This document shows, piece by piece, positions 21,320 through 32,875 of a stretch of 64,000 bases of DNA. The stretch lies in NCBI GenBank assembly GCA_030323885.1, contig CM059193.1, forward strand, positions 58,548,042 to 58,612,041. The letters are read 5' to 3'. Within the stretch, counting starts at the first letter, position 1. Each line of letters starts with the position of its first letter. The stretch comes from Branchipolynoe longqiensis (Eukaryota > Annelida > Polychaeta > Phyllodocida > Polynoidae). A program made the translations under genes and the position numbers. Below the pieces are notes generated by a model. It saw only the letters and a program-made list of their open reading frames with translations. It ran no database searches and had not been told where the DNA came from.

Positions 21320-23347
21320 AAAAACACGCAATAAAAAACAAAGGTTCTGGCCAAGCACATTCATATATCAATCAATAATAGCATAGCACACAAGCAATAT
21401 CTTAAACACCCAAATTCACATAGTTTTTTTCTTAGTCCCACCAATGAACAAGAAACCCTAGAAGAAATAAAGAAACTAAATCCTAATAAGTCAAGCGGAC
21501 ATGACAATATCTCGCCAAAAATAATCAAAGAGTGTGACACTCTACTCGCACCATCTATCTCCCACATAATAAACCTATCATTTGCAAATGCTACTGTTCC
21601 TGAAAATCTCAAAGTTGCAAAAGTAATACCCATCCATAAGAAAAATGAGAAATACCTAGTTGATAACTACAGGCCAATCAGCCTACTCAGTACCCTAAAC
21701 AAATTAATGGAAAAACTAATGTACAAAAGAGTTTACCAATTTCTTAACAAATACAAAATATTATACAAATACCAATTTGGATTTAGAGAGAATCACTCAG
21801 CAATAATGGCTCTGACTGAAATCTTAGACAACATACTACAAGACCTTGAAAATGGGAAACATGTTGCAGGAGTCTACTTAGACCTGAGCAAAGCATTTGA
21901 TACCGTAGACCATGACATCCTACTCTCAAAACTTAGGCACAACGGAATTCGAGGCCAGGGACTTAAATGGTTTGAGAGTTACCTAAGCAATAGAAAGCAA
22001 TTTACATACATAAACGGTAAACGATCCAAGCTAAACTCAATCAGCAATGGTGTCCCCCAAGGTTCTGTCCTGGGACCTCTCCTATTTTTGATCTACACAA
22101 ATGATATAGTCAACTGTACAAAACAAGATGTCAAAACAAGGTTATTTGCAGATGATACCAACGGCTTCATAACCTCAAATTCACCCAAACAACTAAAACA
22201 TTCAATTAAAACATTCCTTTCAGACATATTTACATGGTGCAATGATAACAAATTAACAGTAAACCTGAACAAAACATGCTACACAATATTTAAAAGCAGA
22301 AGTACAACCATTCCTGATTACCTAAACAACATAAAGATAAACAATAACACAATAAAGAGAGTCCCTTCTGTGAAATACCTAGGTATAATTCTAGATGAGA
22401 ACCTCAACTGGGATGAACATATTGATGACTTAAATAATTCAATAATTAAAACGGCTAACTCATTTAAAATAATCAGACGACGGGTACATGAGGAAAATAA
22501 AAAATTACTATACTATGCATACGTTTACTCCAAAATCCAGTATGGTATAGAGGTGTATGGGAGAGCCAAATCATCAACCCTAAAAAAGATACAGACACAA
22601 CAAAACAGAGCCTTGAAAATACTGTATAGCAAAGACTATCTCACCCCAACTAAATCACTTCATAAAGACCTGGACTTACTTATGGTAACTGACATTTATA
22701 AAATATACATTGCAAAATTTGTTTACAAGCAAAAGAATGGCCTCCTCCCTGAAATATTTGATAATCTCTTCAAAGAAAACAATCAGGTCCATTCCCATAA
22801 CACACGACAGATAAATAACATACATCACAAACACACTAGAAACAAATATGGCAAAATAACAACTGAAAACCAAGGAACCAATATCTGGAACTCAATACCA
22901 GTAGAGATTAGAAACCTTCAAACTTTGAAAAACTTCTGTAAAAAACTAAAGATAAGCTATCTCAATGCATACTAAATCGATTACCAGTAAAGAATATATA
23001 TAATACCCCTATTAACATACATGCAAAATAACTACTGATACTGCATGTAAGTACATGAATCCATGACACAATATCCATATAATATTCCTATCATTACTTT
23101 GTTTTTTACTAACTGTGAAGAGACGCATCAGTAGCTCATCATAATCATTAGTTAAAAATGTAGCTTAAGTTTAATAATTTGTTATTGTCATCACTTGTTC
23201 ATTCACATCATGGAGACCAGCTAGATAAGCATCGCTTTTCTGGGATCCTTTCTGTCTGTAAGGAATTTGTATGCATTTATTGTATCACCTCAATTTATTG
23301 TAAACATACCTTGCAGAGAGTTAAAATAAAAGAATTGAAATTGAAAT
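21320..23347 (+). mobile_element. LINE-A, 5'-truncated non-LTR retrotransposon
   Basis: It contains the reverse-transcriptase ORF below and a 370-base 3'UTR ending in a short AATTGAA tandem tail. The endonuclease region is absent. A second copy with the same 3' end lies inverted at 39166-39821, which fixes the 3' boundary. Confidence 0.9.
21335..22975 (+). CDS. Reverse transcriptase of LINE-A, open C-terminal 546 codons
   Basis: The frame is open from just after a TAA at 21332-21334 to TAA at 22973-22975. It is 5'-truncated, so the start is not a true initiator; the first ATG in frame is 21707. Visible motifs in order: NKSSGHDNIS and NYRPISLLS fingers; YLDLSKAFDTVDHD (motif A with catalytic Asp); NGVPQGSVLGPLLF; LFADDT (catalytic FADD box); KYLGI; then a thumb region and a C-terminal tail with several His residues. 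The arrangement fits the CR1/Jockey group. No stops or frameshifts interrupt this part, so the insertion is probably fairly young despite 5' truncation. Confidence 0.93.
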   Translation, partial: KTKVLAKHIHISINNSIAHKQYLKHPNSHSFFLSPTNEQETLEEIKKLNPNKSSGHDNISPKIIKECDTLLAPSISHIINLSFANATVPENLKVAKVIPIHKKNEKYLVDNYRPISLLSTLNKLMEKLMYKRVYQFLNKYKILYKYQFGFRENHSAIMALTEILDNILQDLENGKHVAGVYLDLSKAFDTVDHDILLSKLRHNGIRGQGLKWFESYLSNRKQFTYINGKRSKLNSISNGVPQGSVLGPLLFLIYTNDIVNCTKQDVKTRLFADDTNGFITSNSPKQLKHSIKTFLSDIFTWCNDNKLTVNLNKTCYTIFKSRSTTIPDYLNNIKINNNTIKRVPSVKYLGIILDENLNWDEHIDDLNNSIIKTANSFKIIRRRVHEENKKLLYYAYVYSKIQYGIEVYGRAKSSTLKKIQTQQNRALKILYSKDYLTPTKSLHKDLDLLMVTDIYKIYIAKFVYKQKNGLLPEIFDNLFKENNQVHSHNTRQINNIHHKHTRNKYGKITTENQGTNIWNSIPVEIRNLQTLKNFCKKLKISYLNAY

Positions 23348-23604
23348 AAAGAGTTTAGTGTTGATAACCCGATCGCCTTTTCAACGCTGCGAGACTTAAC
23401 TTGTGTGCTGCCACCTAACGGAAAACAGAGGCACTAGAAGTATTGAGATACGCAACAGTGAACAAATAAGTACAAAACTAAAATTAATACATTAATTAAT
23501 TAATAACTCGCAATCACCATCTCTTCGCAAAGATATATAAACACGTGCACAGATATTTATTATGTTCAATTATACCATGGAATAAACTTCATGCATAAAC
23601 TGTC

Positions 23605-24420
23605 AAAGTGGCATAGTCCGATGAAAACATTAAATTGTCAAAACCAAAGCGATTATCGAGATTTGATTCTACATATCTAACTTGCTGTTGCACTTGTGTC
23701 ATTTGTTGTCGCATGGAAGGGAATACTGAAGCAGTTTAAAATTGTATAGTCCGACGAAAACATCAAATTTTCAAAATCAAAACACTTATCTAGATTTGAT
23801 TCTACATATTCAACTTAGACACTGGTGCACTTATTTAGCATTTGTTGCTGCATAGAAGGGCATAATAAGTCAATTAATAGAACCCGTTACTACTGAAGTC
23901 TATGATGTCAGAGTTTTGGCGTGCTTGCCAACATTATTTTGGCATGTTTTGACGTCAAATATCTCAAAACTTAGCCATTTAAAATTACAGTTACTTCAAA
24001 CTAAAGTAAAATAGATTATAGCGATTAGTATAATATATTTATCTCATAAAATAGCAGAAACTCAAAAGCATCGGACTATGCAACTTTAATAGAACGCATT
24101 ACTGCAAAAATGTATGGTGTCAGAGTTTTGGCGTGCTTGCCTAAATTAATTTTGCCTGTTTGAACTTCAGATATCTCAAAGGGTAGCCATTTAAAGTTGC
24201 ATGGTCCGATGAAATATAATTTCGTCAAAATTAAAACAACTCATTACATTTGATCCTATATATCCAACTTAGATATTGGTGCATTAGCTAATGATTTGGG
24301 ACAGCAAACCTCACCCCTTTGGACAGTCACTTTGAAACACCCATTATGCAGTGAGGCCATTAACCAATTAGGCCAATCTCGTGACCTCATTAGCCTCCCC
24401 CCAACCAAGTAGGCCTACTG
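23605..24420 (-). repeat. Cluster of CATAGTCCGAT repeats (one complete, others partial)
   Basis: A partial unit starts at 23605. A complete copy runs 23738-24089 ending CATCGGACTATGCAACTTT. A third partial unit follows from 24090 and 24193 (AAAGTTGCATGGTCCGATG). Internal marks GTCAGAGTTTTGGCGTGCTT and TTGTTGCTGCATAGAAGGG are shared with other copies. Confidence 0.75.
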
Positions 24421-24682
24421 TGGAAGGCCATAGAGGGGAAGGGGAATTGAGGTTCATGTTGCACCTCCCCTCCATGTTGGATATTCAATGCTGTTTGGTC
24501 AGTTCTATAAATATAATTAATCAATTTGGGTAATTTATATTTTTACATTTTTATATTTGTTAATTAAAATTGCATCTGCCATCGGGACTATGTATGGTAT
24601 GAGGGAGGATGAGAGATATGGATGACATAACAGTAAATAATAACAGAGCAACAAGATGTACATGAGAAATGCAAATTCATTA

Positions 24683-25255
24683 TGGGGCTGTCATATTACG
24701 ACGCATCGTGCAAACGTACAGTGACATATGTGATTATTTGCTGCTATGTCGGGATACGTCGTTATGCATTACGCATGCATTAGGCGCACGTTGGTACACG
24801 TCAATGTACCTCAACGTTCGTCGGCATATGGCGGCACGTGTCAGGGGGTCGGCAAAGTTTTGTGCATGGACAAAACTTTTGACGTACGACAATGCATGGG
24901 TGCTTACGTTACGCCTACGTTAGGCATACGTCAAGATACGGTAGACACGTGTTGGAGGAACGTTGTTCTTACATTGTCCTACATTGACTTTCGTTCCTCT
25001 GAGTGAGAGCATTCAGTCCATGCATTGGCAATGTAACGCTAAAGTATGACAACGTTGTTCGGACGTATGCATAACGTATGGCCGATGCGCGGTTGGCGTT
25101 TCTGCACCGTGTCTCGACTTATTTGATGTATAGGGCATGTGTCTGGCGCTCGCTTAACATATAAAACATTCACCGGTGTTCTGCGAACATGGCATGAGCA
25201 TTTTGCGGGTGGGTTGAGTGTCCCCCGCACATTGACATGCGTTACTCACGCATTT
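24683..25255. mobile_element. Word-iterated MITE H1, copy 2, right end lost
   Basis: It starts TGGGGCTGTCATATTACGAC after a TTA, matching the left end of 62247-63012. The interior iterates TACGTCAATGTAC-like words and has the near-palindromic core GTTTTGTGCATGGACAAAAC (about 24858-24877). Homology to the 62-kb copy continues to about 25250 (TTCACCGGTGTTCTGCGAAC), after which the terminal repeat is missing. ORFs at 24669-25006 are within it and are not genes. Confidence 0.75.
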
Positions 25256-25575
25256 GCGATGGATCCCATCTAAACAATAACGCATAGGCACGTTCAGAAC
25301 AGCTGCTGCCATCATAGCATTAAACCCGGAAACCTGTGTATTTGCAGTGGATCCAGTCAAACCATTTATGCTCAGGCCTGGCTGATGTGGCCAGCATGGA
25401 ACGGCTGCTGCATTAGCTAATATAAAATATTCGAACTTACAAATGCACATATCTCACTCAAACTTTGGAATATTTTTAAAATTCAAAAAGAATATTGTTT
25501 CTAATTCATTGGAGCTTCAAGTGAAATTATAATTTTAATGCTTGGACCATTTTGAAAATAAGGTGCATGTGTTAA

Positions 25576-25735
25576 AGGGGCTATATATATACATATACAT
25601 ATATGTGTATATATATATATATCTATTAGTATTGGCCGATCAATATATATATATATTTGTTGGTCCACCAAAACATACCTTGTATATACATTGTATATAT
25701 AAGACATATATACTAGTGCATATATAAAATGTATT
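25576..25735. repeat. (TA)n-rich simple sequence
   Basis: TATATATACATATACATATA-type repeats with short interruptions. Tyr/Ile-rich ORFs here are artefacts. Confidence 0.8.
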
Positions 25736-25789
25736 TACTGCATTCCCAGAATGTTCACACCCCAAACAGAAATACCTACCTACAGCCAT

Positions 25790-26165
25790 GTCAGGTTCCA
25801 GGATTAGTAGGTCATCTCACATCACGTGGTCATCGCAAGATGACTACGTGGGTCATAGCCACAGGACTTTTGGCAAACTTGTCGAAATTATTTTGGGTTC
25901 TTTCATCTCAAATTGCTACAAAACTAGCCATTTTTCATCAAAGTTCTCAGGACTAATGAATATTAGGATATAATGGTCAACCTGAGCTATTTATCTAAAA
26001 TATAACTAACAAATTCAAACCCCATCGGACCATGCAACTTTAAAATAAACATAACTTAAAACTAAGGTAAGGTAGATCATTATGATCAACCTATTAGTAA
26101 TATATTTAACTCAGAAAAGGACAGAAATCCCAAACCATTGGACTATGCAACTTTAATTAGGACAT
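25790..26165. repeat. CATAGTCCGAT-type repeat fragments
   Basis: Shares AGTAGGTCATCTCACATCA, CATAGCCACAGGACTTTTGGC and CATTTTTCATCAAAGTT with 16.38-16.55 kb, and ends CATTGGACTATGCAACTTT at about 26153. Confidence 0.6.
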
Positions 26166-26185
26166 GGAATCGGAGAGCTGTGTGG

Positions 26186-26242
26186 TTTGTTTGTTCGGTG
26201 TTTTACTTTCTGGCAACATTCAAGGTCATATCAAGACGGGTA
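26186..26242 (-). mobile_element. SINE alpha-T1 tail fragment cut by MITE H5
   Basis: Minus-strand tail GTTTTACTTTCTGGCAACATT...TCAAGACGGG ends exactly where H5 begins. The SINE does not resume on the other side, so a deletion accompanied or followed insertion. Confidence 0.65.
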
Positions 26243-26245
26243 TAT

Positions 26246-26841
26246 AGCCGTGTTCACACGGGCAATGTAAATCGATTCGTAGAAAGCGACTTGCCTAGTT
26301 CGCCTCACATTTCGCGTGTGAACGCACGTCTGAGGCGGATTAGGGCTGATTCGACTCACGTGATGCGGATCGTGTAGAAGACCTAATGGTGGTAGTTTAC
26401 GTGAGGCGATTTCTGTGATGCGGTTAATTTTGCCCGTGTGGACGCACTGATGCGGATTAAGGAAGTGACACGCATGCGCAGTCGAGACCTTAGTTTGTTG
26501 ACTTTCCGGTCGATCAAAAGCGCATATTATATAATTTAATTAATGAAAACCGCTATCTATGCACAGATATTTTTTTTGTCATTTATTTGTAGGGTTTCAC
26601 TGCCCAGCAGAAGTTTTGACCGTTCCAAACCAATACGAATCATTAAATACATATCTAGGTCGAACCCACACTCTCTGGTGCCAGCATTGTCGAACCCAAA
26701 ATGGCGCTGGTTAGCCTGGACTTGCTCATGCGCAGATATCCACTTCCGCCTCACGCAGTGCCCGTGTGAACGGGCGCTAATTCGACTCCTTTAGTTCGCC
26801 TTGTCTAGGTCGCTTCACATTTTGCCCGTGTGAACAAGGCT
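26246..26841. mobile_element. Word-iterated MITE H5, copy 1 (596 bp), TAT duplication
   Basis: Ends AGCCGTGTTCACACGGGCAA and, inverted, AGCCTTGTTCACACGGGCAA. TAT at 26243-26245 and 26842-26844. The interior repeats GTTCGCCTCAC / GAGGCGGAT words and carries CGCATGCGCAG (NRF1-like) twice. The same family is inverted at 32040-32593. Confidence 0.88.
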
Positions 26842-26865
26842 TATGAATATTTACTTCCGTTAAAA

Positions 26866-26945
26866 CTTCGTAGTCCGATGAAAGCATAAACTTGTCGAAA
26901 CCAAAAGGCTCCCCTAGATTTGATCCTACTTACAAATGTAACTGC
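26866..26945 (+). repeat. CATAGTCCGAT repeat fragment
   Basis: GTAGTCCGATGAAAGCAT, then ...TAGATTTGATCCTACTTAC; truncated at both ends near (TA)n at 26967-27017. Confidence 0.55.
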
Positions 26946-27196
26946 GATTCTGATGCAGTGTCAGTCGCATATATAAAAATATAATCGTATATATTATATA
27001 TACGATTATATATATATGAATGTAATATTCCGGAATGAAAGTAATTGGATTGAATACCCACCCATCATACGCAAGCAAGTACCCGAGGAATCTACTACGA
27101 TTAACATTCATGATTCACAGTTCTTCGTTATCGGGGTATACTTGGTTCTCTGAACCTAATTGACCACACAACAATATAACGCAATCTCAAGTGACA

Positions 27197-27540
27197 TACA
27201 GCACAACCCCGTTAAACCAAGCTCGGTTAAATCAAACGATCGGTTAATCCAAACCTTTTTCGGTGGCCCGGCAAAATACTACCATTTATCATATAATAAA
27301 AAAGTTGGTTAAACCAAAGTCGGTTAATTCAAATTATCGGTTAATCCAAACAAAATTTTCGGGCCCCAGGCCACTTCCGGTATGTTAAACCAAACTTTCA
27401 TGTGATTATAAGGTCATTTGTGAGACCCCACCGGCTTTTTTACATGATAAATGGTAGTATTTTGCCGGGCCACCCACAAAAAGTTTGGATTAACCGATCG
27501 TTTGGTCTAAGCAAGCTTGGTTTAACGGGGTTATACTGTA
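27197..27540. mobile_element. Pogo-like MITE with ~110-bp terminal inverted repeats (344 bp)
   Basis: Starts TACAGCACAACCCCGTTAAA and ends TTTAACGGGGTTATACTGTA. Inverted similarity continues inward through CAAACGATCGGTTAATCC and CCCGGCAAAATACTACCATT to about 110 bases per arm, leaving a short loop. TA-bounded ends with CAGT suggest the Tc1/mariner-pogo group. A right-end fragment of the same family follows at 27618-27719. Confidence 0.85.
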
Positions 27541-27617
27541 TATACATAAAAACAATAATCAAAGTGTCCACATACATTGTATATTACATTCATAATGCAC
27601 CCACGTTTTTGCCAAAG

Positions 27618-27719
27618 CCAAGCCAAAGTCGAAGCCAAAGCTCGGTTAAACCAATGATCAGTTAATTCAAAAAGATTTCTAGGGTCCCTTCAAGTTTGGT
27701 TTAAAGGGGTTATACTGTA
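27618..27719. mobile_element. Right-end fragment of the same pogo-like MITE
   Basis: AAGCTCGGTTAAACCAATGA to GGGGTTATACTGTA, about 80 bases from the complete copy and truncated on its left. Confidence 0.7.
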
Positions 27720-27738
27720 CATAGGGCACTCATAGACC

Positions 27739-28165
27739 TAGATAAAAGTTTCACCCGGTACTTGTAGTACACGGCTGAATGACAACGTAGTGTAAATACA
27801 AACGAAAATAGCTTTAGTATGGGACAGGAGCTAGAAACTGTGGTTCCAGGATCAAGAGGCTACATATATAGGCACAGGGTTGGTGAAATGGGAGAGAATG
27901 CAAAAAGACAAGATGGCAGCCATAGAACGTCGTCAATTTCACTTTTAAATCTTATTAAACCAGATGTTTTATTATATTTTTCAACTCAAAGGTACCGGGG
28001 AAATATGAAGACATATTCAAAGAATAAATGTTGCTTCTTAGATTGTGAAATTAGGCTCTCATAAAGACTCATTTCATTAGCCCGATTTTTCGACCATTTT
28101 TATATAAGGCTGGTCTTCACCTGTGTACTGCGTGTACTGCGAGTACTGGGTGAATCCTTTATCTA
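27739..28165. mobile_element. Mutator-like MITE with perfect 9-bp TSD, copy 2 (427 bp)
   Basis: Ends TAGATAAAAGTTTCACCC and GGGTGAATCCTTTATCTA. The perfect duplication TCATAGACC is at 27730-27738 and 28166-28174. The interior aligns end to end with 9894-10311 (GAAAATAGCTTTAGTATGG, AAAAGACAAGATGG, AGGCTCTCATAAAGACTC). Confidence 0.92.
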
Positions 28166-28499
28166 TCATAGACCCGACAGCGAAGTTACAACCGTGGACA
28201 TTGGAATGCATGCTGCACTCTTATAAAAGAGTCTAGAGACGCGAACGCACTCACCTGCTAGCACTACTTATCAAAGGTTAGAGGCAGTACAATGAGACTG
28301 CCAGAACCGTATTTATAATTCAGTGCCATTTGTATTCTGCCTATTGAAGTATCGGTCAAAGTGCCCAGCCTAGTTGATTTGGGTGGCCCCCCGACTGATA
28401 CGGCTATATAGTTGATAGACTATCCATTGGCAGATTAACATATCAAGGGAGAGTTATCTCATTACCTGCCGCGAAAAGAACGCCCGTTTATCACCATAG

Positions 28500-28830
28500 T
28501 TTGTTTGTTTGTTGTTGTTTGGCGTCCTATCAACATCGAAGGTCATATCAGGATGGGTACCGACTTGAGACAGTGTGCACTCATGGTAACTTTATAGTGT
28601 GACCCCACTGGGAGACCAGGCTGCCAGCACCATGACCTGATAACAGAGATACCCCACTCAGTCACATTATCCTGACACTGAACCAACCAGTCATTGCAGT
28701 ATCCTAATAATTCCGAGCACCAGGCTAGGAAGCTCAATTTTAAAGTCCTTGGTTTGACTCGACTGGGAACCGAACTCCAGACCTCCCACACACGAGGCCC
28801 GCGCTCTACCGATTAGGCCACTGTGCCCGG
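28500..28830 (-). mobile_element. SINE alpha-T1 with the second head type
   Basis: The head reads, on the minus strand, GGGCACAGTGGCCTAATCGG with B box GGTTCCCAGTC-like, different from the GACGGGATGGCCGAATGAG head. Body and T1 tail are standard. The head end abuts the TIR element at 28830-29331. Confidence 0.85.
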
Positions 28831-29331
28831 TGACGCAGTTTCAGCCACCCGCCAGTTTCCGCCGCCCGCATAGATTCAAACTCAAGGCATTGTCAATGGT
28901 CTTGAGCAATCTTCATACAGAAAATACAGAAAAAGTGAAATATCCCTAAAACCACACCACCTATTAACAAATCGCTTGGTACACATATAGAAAACATCTT
29001 TGCCAAAAAGATTATTTTAAATTGATAAGGTTAGGGTTCTTGATTTCTATTAATTTTGAATAAAACTAATGTTTTGCACTGCGCATACCATCAAACTCAA
29101 GGCATTGTCAATGGTCGTGAGCGATCTTCATACAGAAAATACAGGAAAAGTGAAATATCTCTAAAACCACACCACATAGAAACAAATCGCTTGGTACACA
29201 TATAGAAAACATCTTTACCAAAAACATTATATTATATTTATAAGGTTAGTGACGATGCTGTTCGATTTTGACGCATGCGCATGAAACTGAAAGGCAGCTA
29301 AAACTGAAAGGCAGCTGAAACTGCGACACTG
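28830..29331. mobile_element. MITE-like element with GTGACGCAGTTTCAGC ends and an internal 160-bp direct duplication
   Basis: The left end TGACGCAGTTTCAGCC and right end GGCAGCTGAAACTGCGACA are inverted. GCAGTTTCAGC-like words recur subterminally. Inside, about 160 bases starting TCAAACTCAAGGCATTGTCA occur twice (28875-29034 and 29091-29250, offset 216) with few differences. Confidence 0.65.
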
Positions 29332-29665
29332 GTATGATACCATGAAATAGCGGCTTATGTAATTTCATCTGATGCAGTACATAACTTCTGAGATACTAAT
29401 CTTAATCATTCAATGCCCACACAGCCACTATAGTGACTTCTCTGGTCGAGGTAGGGGTGGGAGTGGAACACACTGCAGAACCACTCAATGCTACAGAGTT
29501 TTATTTTGTTTAAAAAAAAGGAAAGTTTGTTTTATTAGATTCGCAAGGTAATATTACTTATTATTATTATTGTTATCCTCCGTAAGATACAACACTGTAC
29601 CGGTGGTGCCATCTCGCCCACCTCGCCTACCCCGGATGTTGACCAGTGTCAGTCGCACCGGAGGA

Positions 29666-29995
29666 TTAGATGCCTCTAGAGCGCATTGATTTTTATCATC
29701 GGCTATTGGACATCAAACATATAGCCATTCTGACATATTTCTTTGTGGAGGAAACCCACTGCCGCCATATAGGCTACTCTTTCCGATAAGCAGCAAGGGA
29801 TCTTTTATATGCACTTTCCCACAGACAGGACAGTACATACCACAGCCTTTGATGAACCAGTTGTGGCCCACTGGTTGGAACGGAAAATAGCCCAGACTGC
29901 AAATGGGTGCACTGAGTAGGATTCGATAGGATGACCCAAACCATCACAGGTTGACATGCTGCTGGCTGAGCTACGTCCCGTCCCGCTCCTTTATT
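29666..29995 (-). mobile_element. SINE beta, near full length
   Basis: Reverse-complement copy of the 18474-18815 family: CCAATAGCC-type end near 29700, TGCACTTTCCCACAGACAGG in the middle and the tRNA-like head GAGCTACGTCCCG at about 29970-29990. Confidence 0.85.
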
Positions 29996-30169
29996 TTGTT
30001 TAAAGTCACCCGGTAGAGTCCACTGAGATGACCAACAAACTCAGAATGTAATGTATGAATGAAATGACAGGTGGGATTCTCTCATTACATGACCTAATAT
30101 GGTTTGCTACCTGACCAAATATGGCTCCCCACAGACTGGTGAACACTGGGGAACACGTTTTTTTGTTTG

Positions 30170-30240
30170 TTTTTTGGTCCATTAGTTGTTGAAGCAGGGG
30201 AAATTTCAGTCATAGATAACTGGTCTTCCTCATTCCACTG
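30170..30240 (-). mobile_element. SINE alpha-T2 tail fragment
   Basis: GAAGCAGGGGAAATTTCAG to CCTCATTCCACTGCTGG, the T2 tail alone, joined directly to SINE gamma. Confidence 0.65.
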
Positions 30241-30478
30241 CTGGTCGATAGAAAGCCCAAGCCTACACTTTTACCGACCCAAGGGATTTTTAACCTCCCA
30301 CACCACATAGACATGGTATGAGAGCAACCGGCCTTTGATGACGCTGTAAGTTATACACAGCGGTGGAAATCCAAATTGGCAGAGCTGGGGGCACGGGGAA
30401 TCGAACCGCCGACCCTCAGATTAGCAGTCTGACCTAGAAAAAAGTCAGACACTCTGACCACTCCGCCACAGAGAACGC
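30241..30478 (-). mobile_element. SINE gamma
   Basis: Minus-strand copy of the 33243 family: CTTTTACCGACCCAAGGG, CATACCATGTCTATGTGG equivalents and a tRNA-like head with GAATCGAACC (B box) and GTCAGACTGCTAA region near 30395-30475. Confidence 0.8.
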
Positions 30479-30689
30479 CCTCTGTTAAGTTCCACTTGCA
30501 CACTAGCCATTGCGGCACTCTACCTCGATATATTCCATTACACAAACTGAAAAGGTGTGCTTAGAGAGCAGATGTTGACTTATAGTTCTTGTCTCAGCAT
30601 CCTCAACCAGATGCCTTCATTGTATAATATTTGCTACCCTCCCAAGATTGTATTTATCTAAAGAAAACAAAAGTCAAGGTGCATCTTTT

Positions 30690-31775
30690 TGAAACATTAA
30701 ATGCACTAGTATCAAATCGTCGAAACCAAAATACTTATCTAGATTTGAATGGCTCATTGTACCCATTTGCTACCCCACAAGATATTATATATCTAATGGC
30801 CCTGTCACACTACGACGTAATGCGCCAGCGTAAGAACAACATGAAAATAAATTTAACACGTCGAAAATCTCGACGTAATATGCAAATATGTGGCCAAGTT
30901 GGACGTCAATGCCGCGTAGTCGACGCGAGCGTAATGTCGGTATAGCATCATGCCAACGAGTGAGGCTAGCGGAACCCCAGCGCGCGATGCGCATGCGACG
31001 TCATCCTAGCGTGACAGTAGAGGCAGTTTAGCGTCGAGCGGGCGTGATTACGCCCGGCCTAATGTGGCCTGCACGTTCCTCCTCCCTGTGAATCACTATG
31101 ATGTAACGCACCGTTGATCTAACATAGCCGACGCATCCCTCCCACACGTCTAATGTTGGCGTAACGTCATCCAAACGTCACTGCATCACATTGAGCTACG
31201 TTGAGCTACGTCAAAAGCTTTGGACATGTCCAAAACTTGGACGTGCGCTGACGCAACTCGACGTAACCTGACGTAACTCGACGTAAATCGACGTCAGTCT
31301 AACGTAAGCATGACGTAACTCGACGTATCTCAACGTAATGACCAAATTTCACCTACGTCGGCTTACGTTACCTCCTTACGTCTTAGTGTGACAGGCCTAT
31401 TAAGGACAAAAAATCAATGTGGCATCTTTTTGAAACATTAATTCCACTAGTATCAAATCGTCGAAACCGAAGTACTTATCTAGATTTGAATCCACATATC
31501 AAACTTAGATACAGATGCACATATTAAACATTTGTTGCTGCATTGAAGTGTATAGATCTACGAAGTCAATTTAATGAAACTTGTTGCTGCTGAAGACAGT
31601 GGTGTCATAATTTTAATGTGCATGCCAAAATTCATTTGACACGTTTTCACTTGAAATATCTTCAAAGTTAGCCATTTATAATACAAAGTTCCTCCAAGCC
31701 AAGGTAAGGTAGAAGATTTACCGATCGACCTAATACATTTTTCATTTAAAAAAAAGGAGAAACTCAAAACCATAG
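30690..31775. repeat. CATAGTCCGAT-type repeat split by MITE H2
   Basis: The segment before H2 (ATCAAATCGTCGAAACC...CTTATCTAGATTTGAAT) is repeated after it (31440-31490), so two tandem partial copies may be involved rather than one split copy. Confidence 0.55.
30797..31400. mobile_element. Word-iterated MITE H2 (604 bp), TAA flanks
   Basis: Left end TGGCCCTGTCACACTACGAC; right end inverted GGCCTGTCACACTAAGACG. TAA at 30794-30796 and 31401-31403. The interior is built from GACGTAA/CGTCG words (ACTCGACGTAA repeated at 31255-31350). The core GGACATGTCC with AAAGCTTT/AAAACTT arms is near 31210-31235. No coding capacity. Confidence 0.88.
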
Positions 31776-31960
31776 GGTAAATGACGCGGCCCAGTCTCTA
31801 TCTGATAAAACCAAAGTCGCCGTTGTATTTAAATTAATTCTAATTAAATTTCTTGGGGGGGGGGGGGGGAGGATGGAGTTAAAAATAGAACTTAGATTTT
31901 AGTGTACATAAAAGAGGCAAATTGCATGTGATTGAATTTCATTGATATTCGTTTCAATTT

Positions 31961-32868
31961 AAAGCTGCATAGTCCGATGAAGCATCAAATGTTCAAAATC
32001 AAAACAATTATCTGGATTTGATTCTCCATATCTAACATAAGCTGTGTTTACACGGGCAATTGTAAGCCGAACTAGACAAAGCGAATTATATGAGGCGAAG
32101 TAGTGGCGCGTTTACACGCACCGAGTTTGAAGGCGGAAATCGATATATGCGCATGAGCGCGTCCATACTAACCAGCGCCAGTTTGGGTTCGTCGACGTCA
32201 CCACGAGAGAGTGTGGGTTCGACCTAGATATGTATTGATTGAATCGTATTGTTTTGGAACGGTCAACACTTCTGCTGGGTAGTGAAACCCTAAAAATAAA
32301 TGATGAAAAAAATATCTGTGCACCTCTAGCCGGTTCATAGACCAAATGATATAATATGCGCTTTTGATCGACCGGAAAGTCAACAAACTAAGGTCTCGAC
32401 TGCGCATGCGTGTGACGTGCTTAAGCTAGTTCGCTTTATATAAACCACCTCGCGAGGCGGTTTACATAAAGTGAATAATATGAATCGAATCAGCCCTAAT
32501 CCACCTCAGAGTCGCGTTTACACGGCGAATGTAAGGCGAACTAGGCAAGGCGCTTTATTTGAGGCATTTTAACTCGCCCGTGTAAACACGGCTTTAGATA
32601 CTGATGCACTTATTAAGTATTTCTTGCCACATAGAAGGGAACACTAAATCGATTTAATAGAACCTGTTACTGCAGAAGCCTATGGTATCAGAGTTTTGGC
32701 GTGCTTGCCCAAATTATTTTCACATGTTTGAATTTCGAATATCTCAAAAGGTAGCCATTTCAATTAAAAGTTACTTCAAACTAAAGTAATGTAGGTTATA
32801 ATGATCAATTTAATATATTTATCTCAGAAAAATGTCAGAAACTTAAAACCATCGGACTATGCAACTTT
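31961..32868 (+). mobile_element. CATAGTCCGAT repeat, full copy split by MITE H5
   Basis: Starts AAAGCTGCATAGTCCGATGA and ends CATCGGACTATGCAACTTT. The insertion at 32040-32593 lies in the conserved TCTAACTTAGATACTGATGC segment. Confidence 0.8.
32040..32593. mobile_element. Word-iterated MITE H5, copy 2 (554 bp), inverted relative to copy 1
   Basis: Ends AGCTGTGTTTACACGGGCAA and, inverted, AGCCGTGTTTACACGGGCGA. Flanked by ATA/TTA; the host consensus there is TTA. The middle (GGTTCGACCTAGATATGTAT, TCGACTGCGCATGCGTGTG) matches 26246-26841 in reverse complement. Confidence 0.87.
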
Positions 32869-32875
32869 AAGGTAA

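Noticed and set aside
21361..21633. 90-codon minus-strand ORF
   Set aside because: Antisense shadow of the LINE-A reverse transcriptase.
24669..25006. ORFs of 84 and 86 codons; likewise 62208-63037 and 35627-36345
   Set aside because: Lie inside word-iterated MITEs whose homologous copies have different frames.
25154..25450. 98-codon minus-strand ORF
   Set aside because: Partly overlaps MITE H1; the remainder shows an internal DNA-level repeat (TTTGCnnTGGATCC) and no splice or start support.
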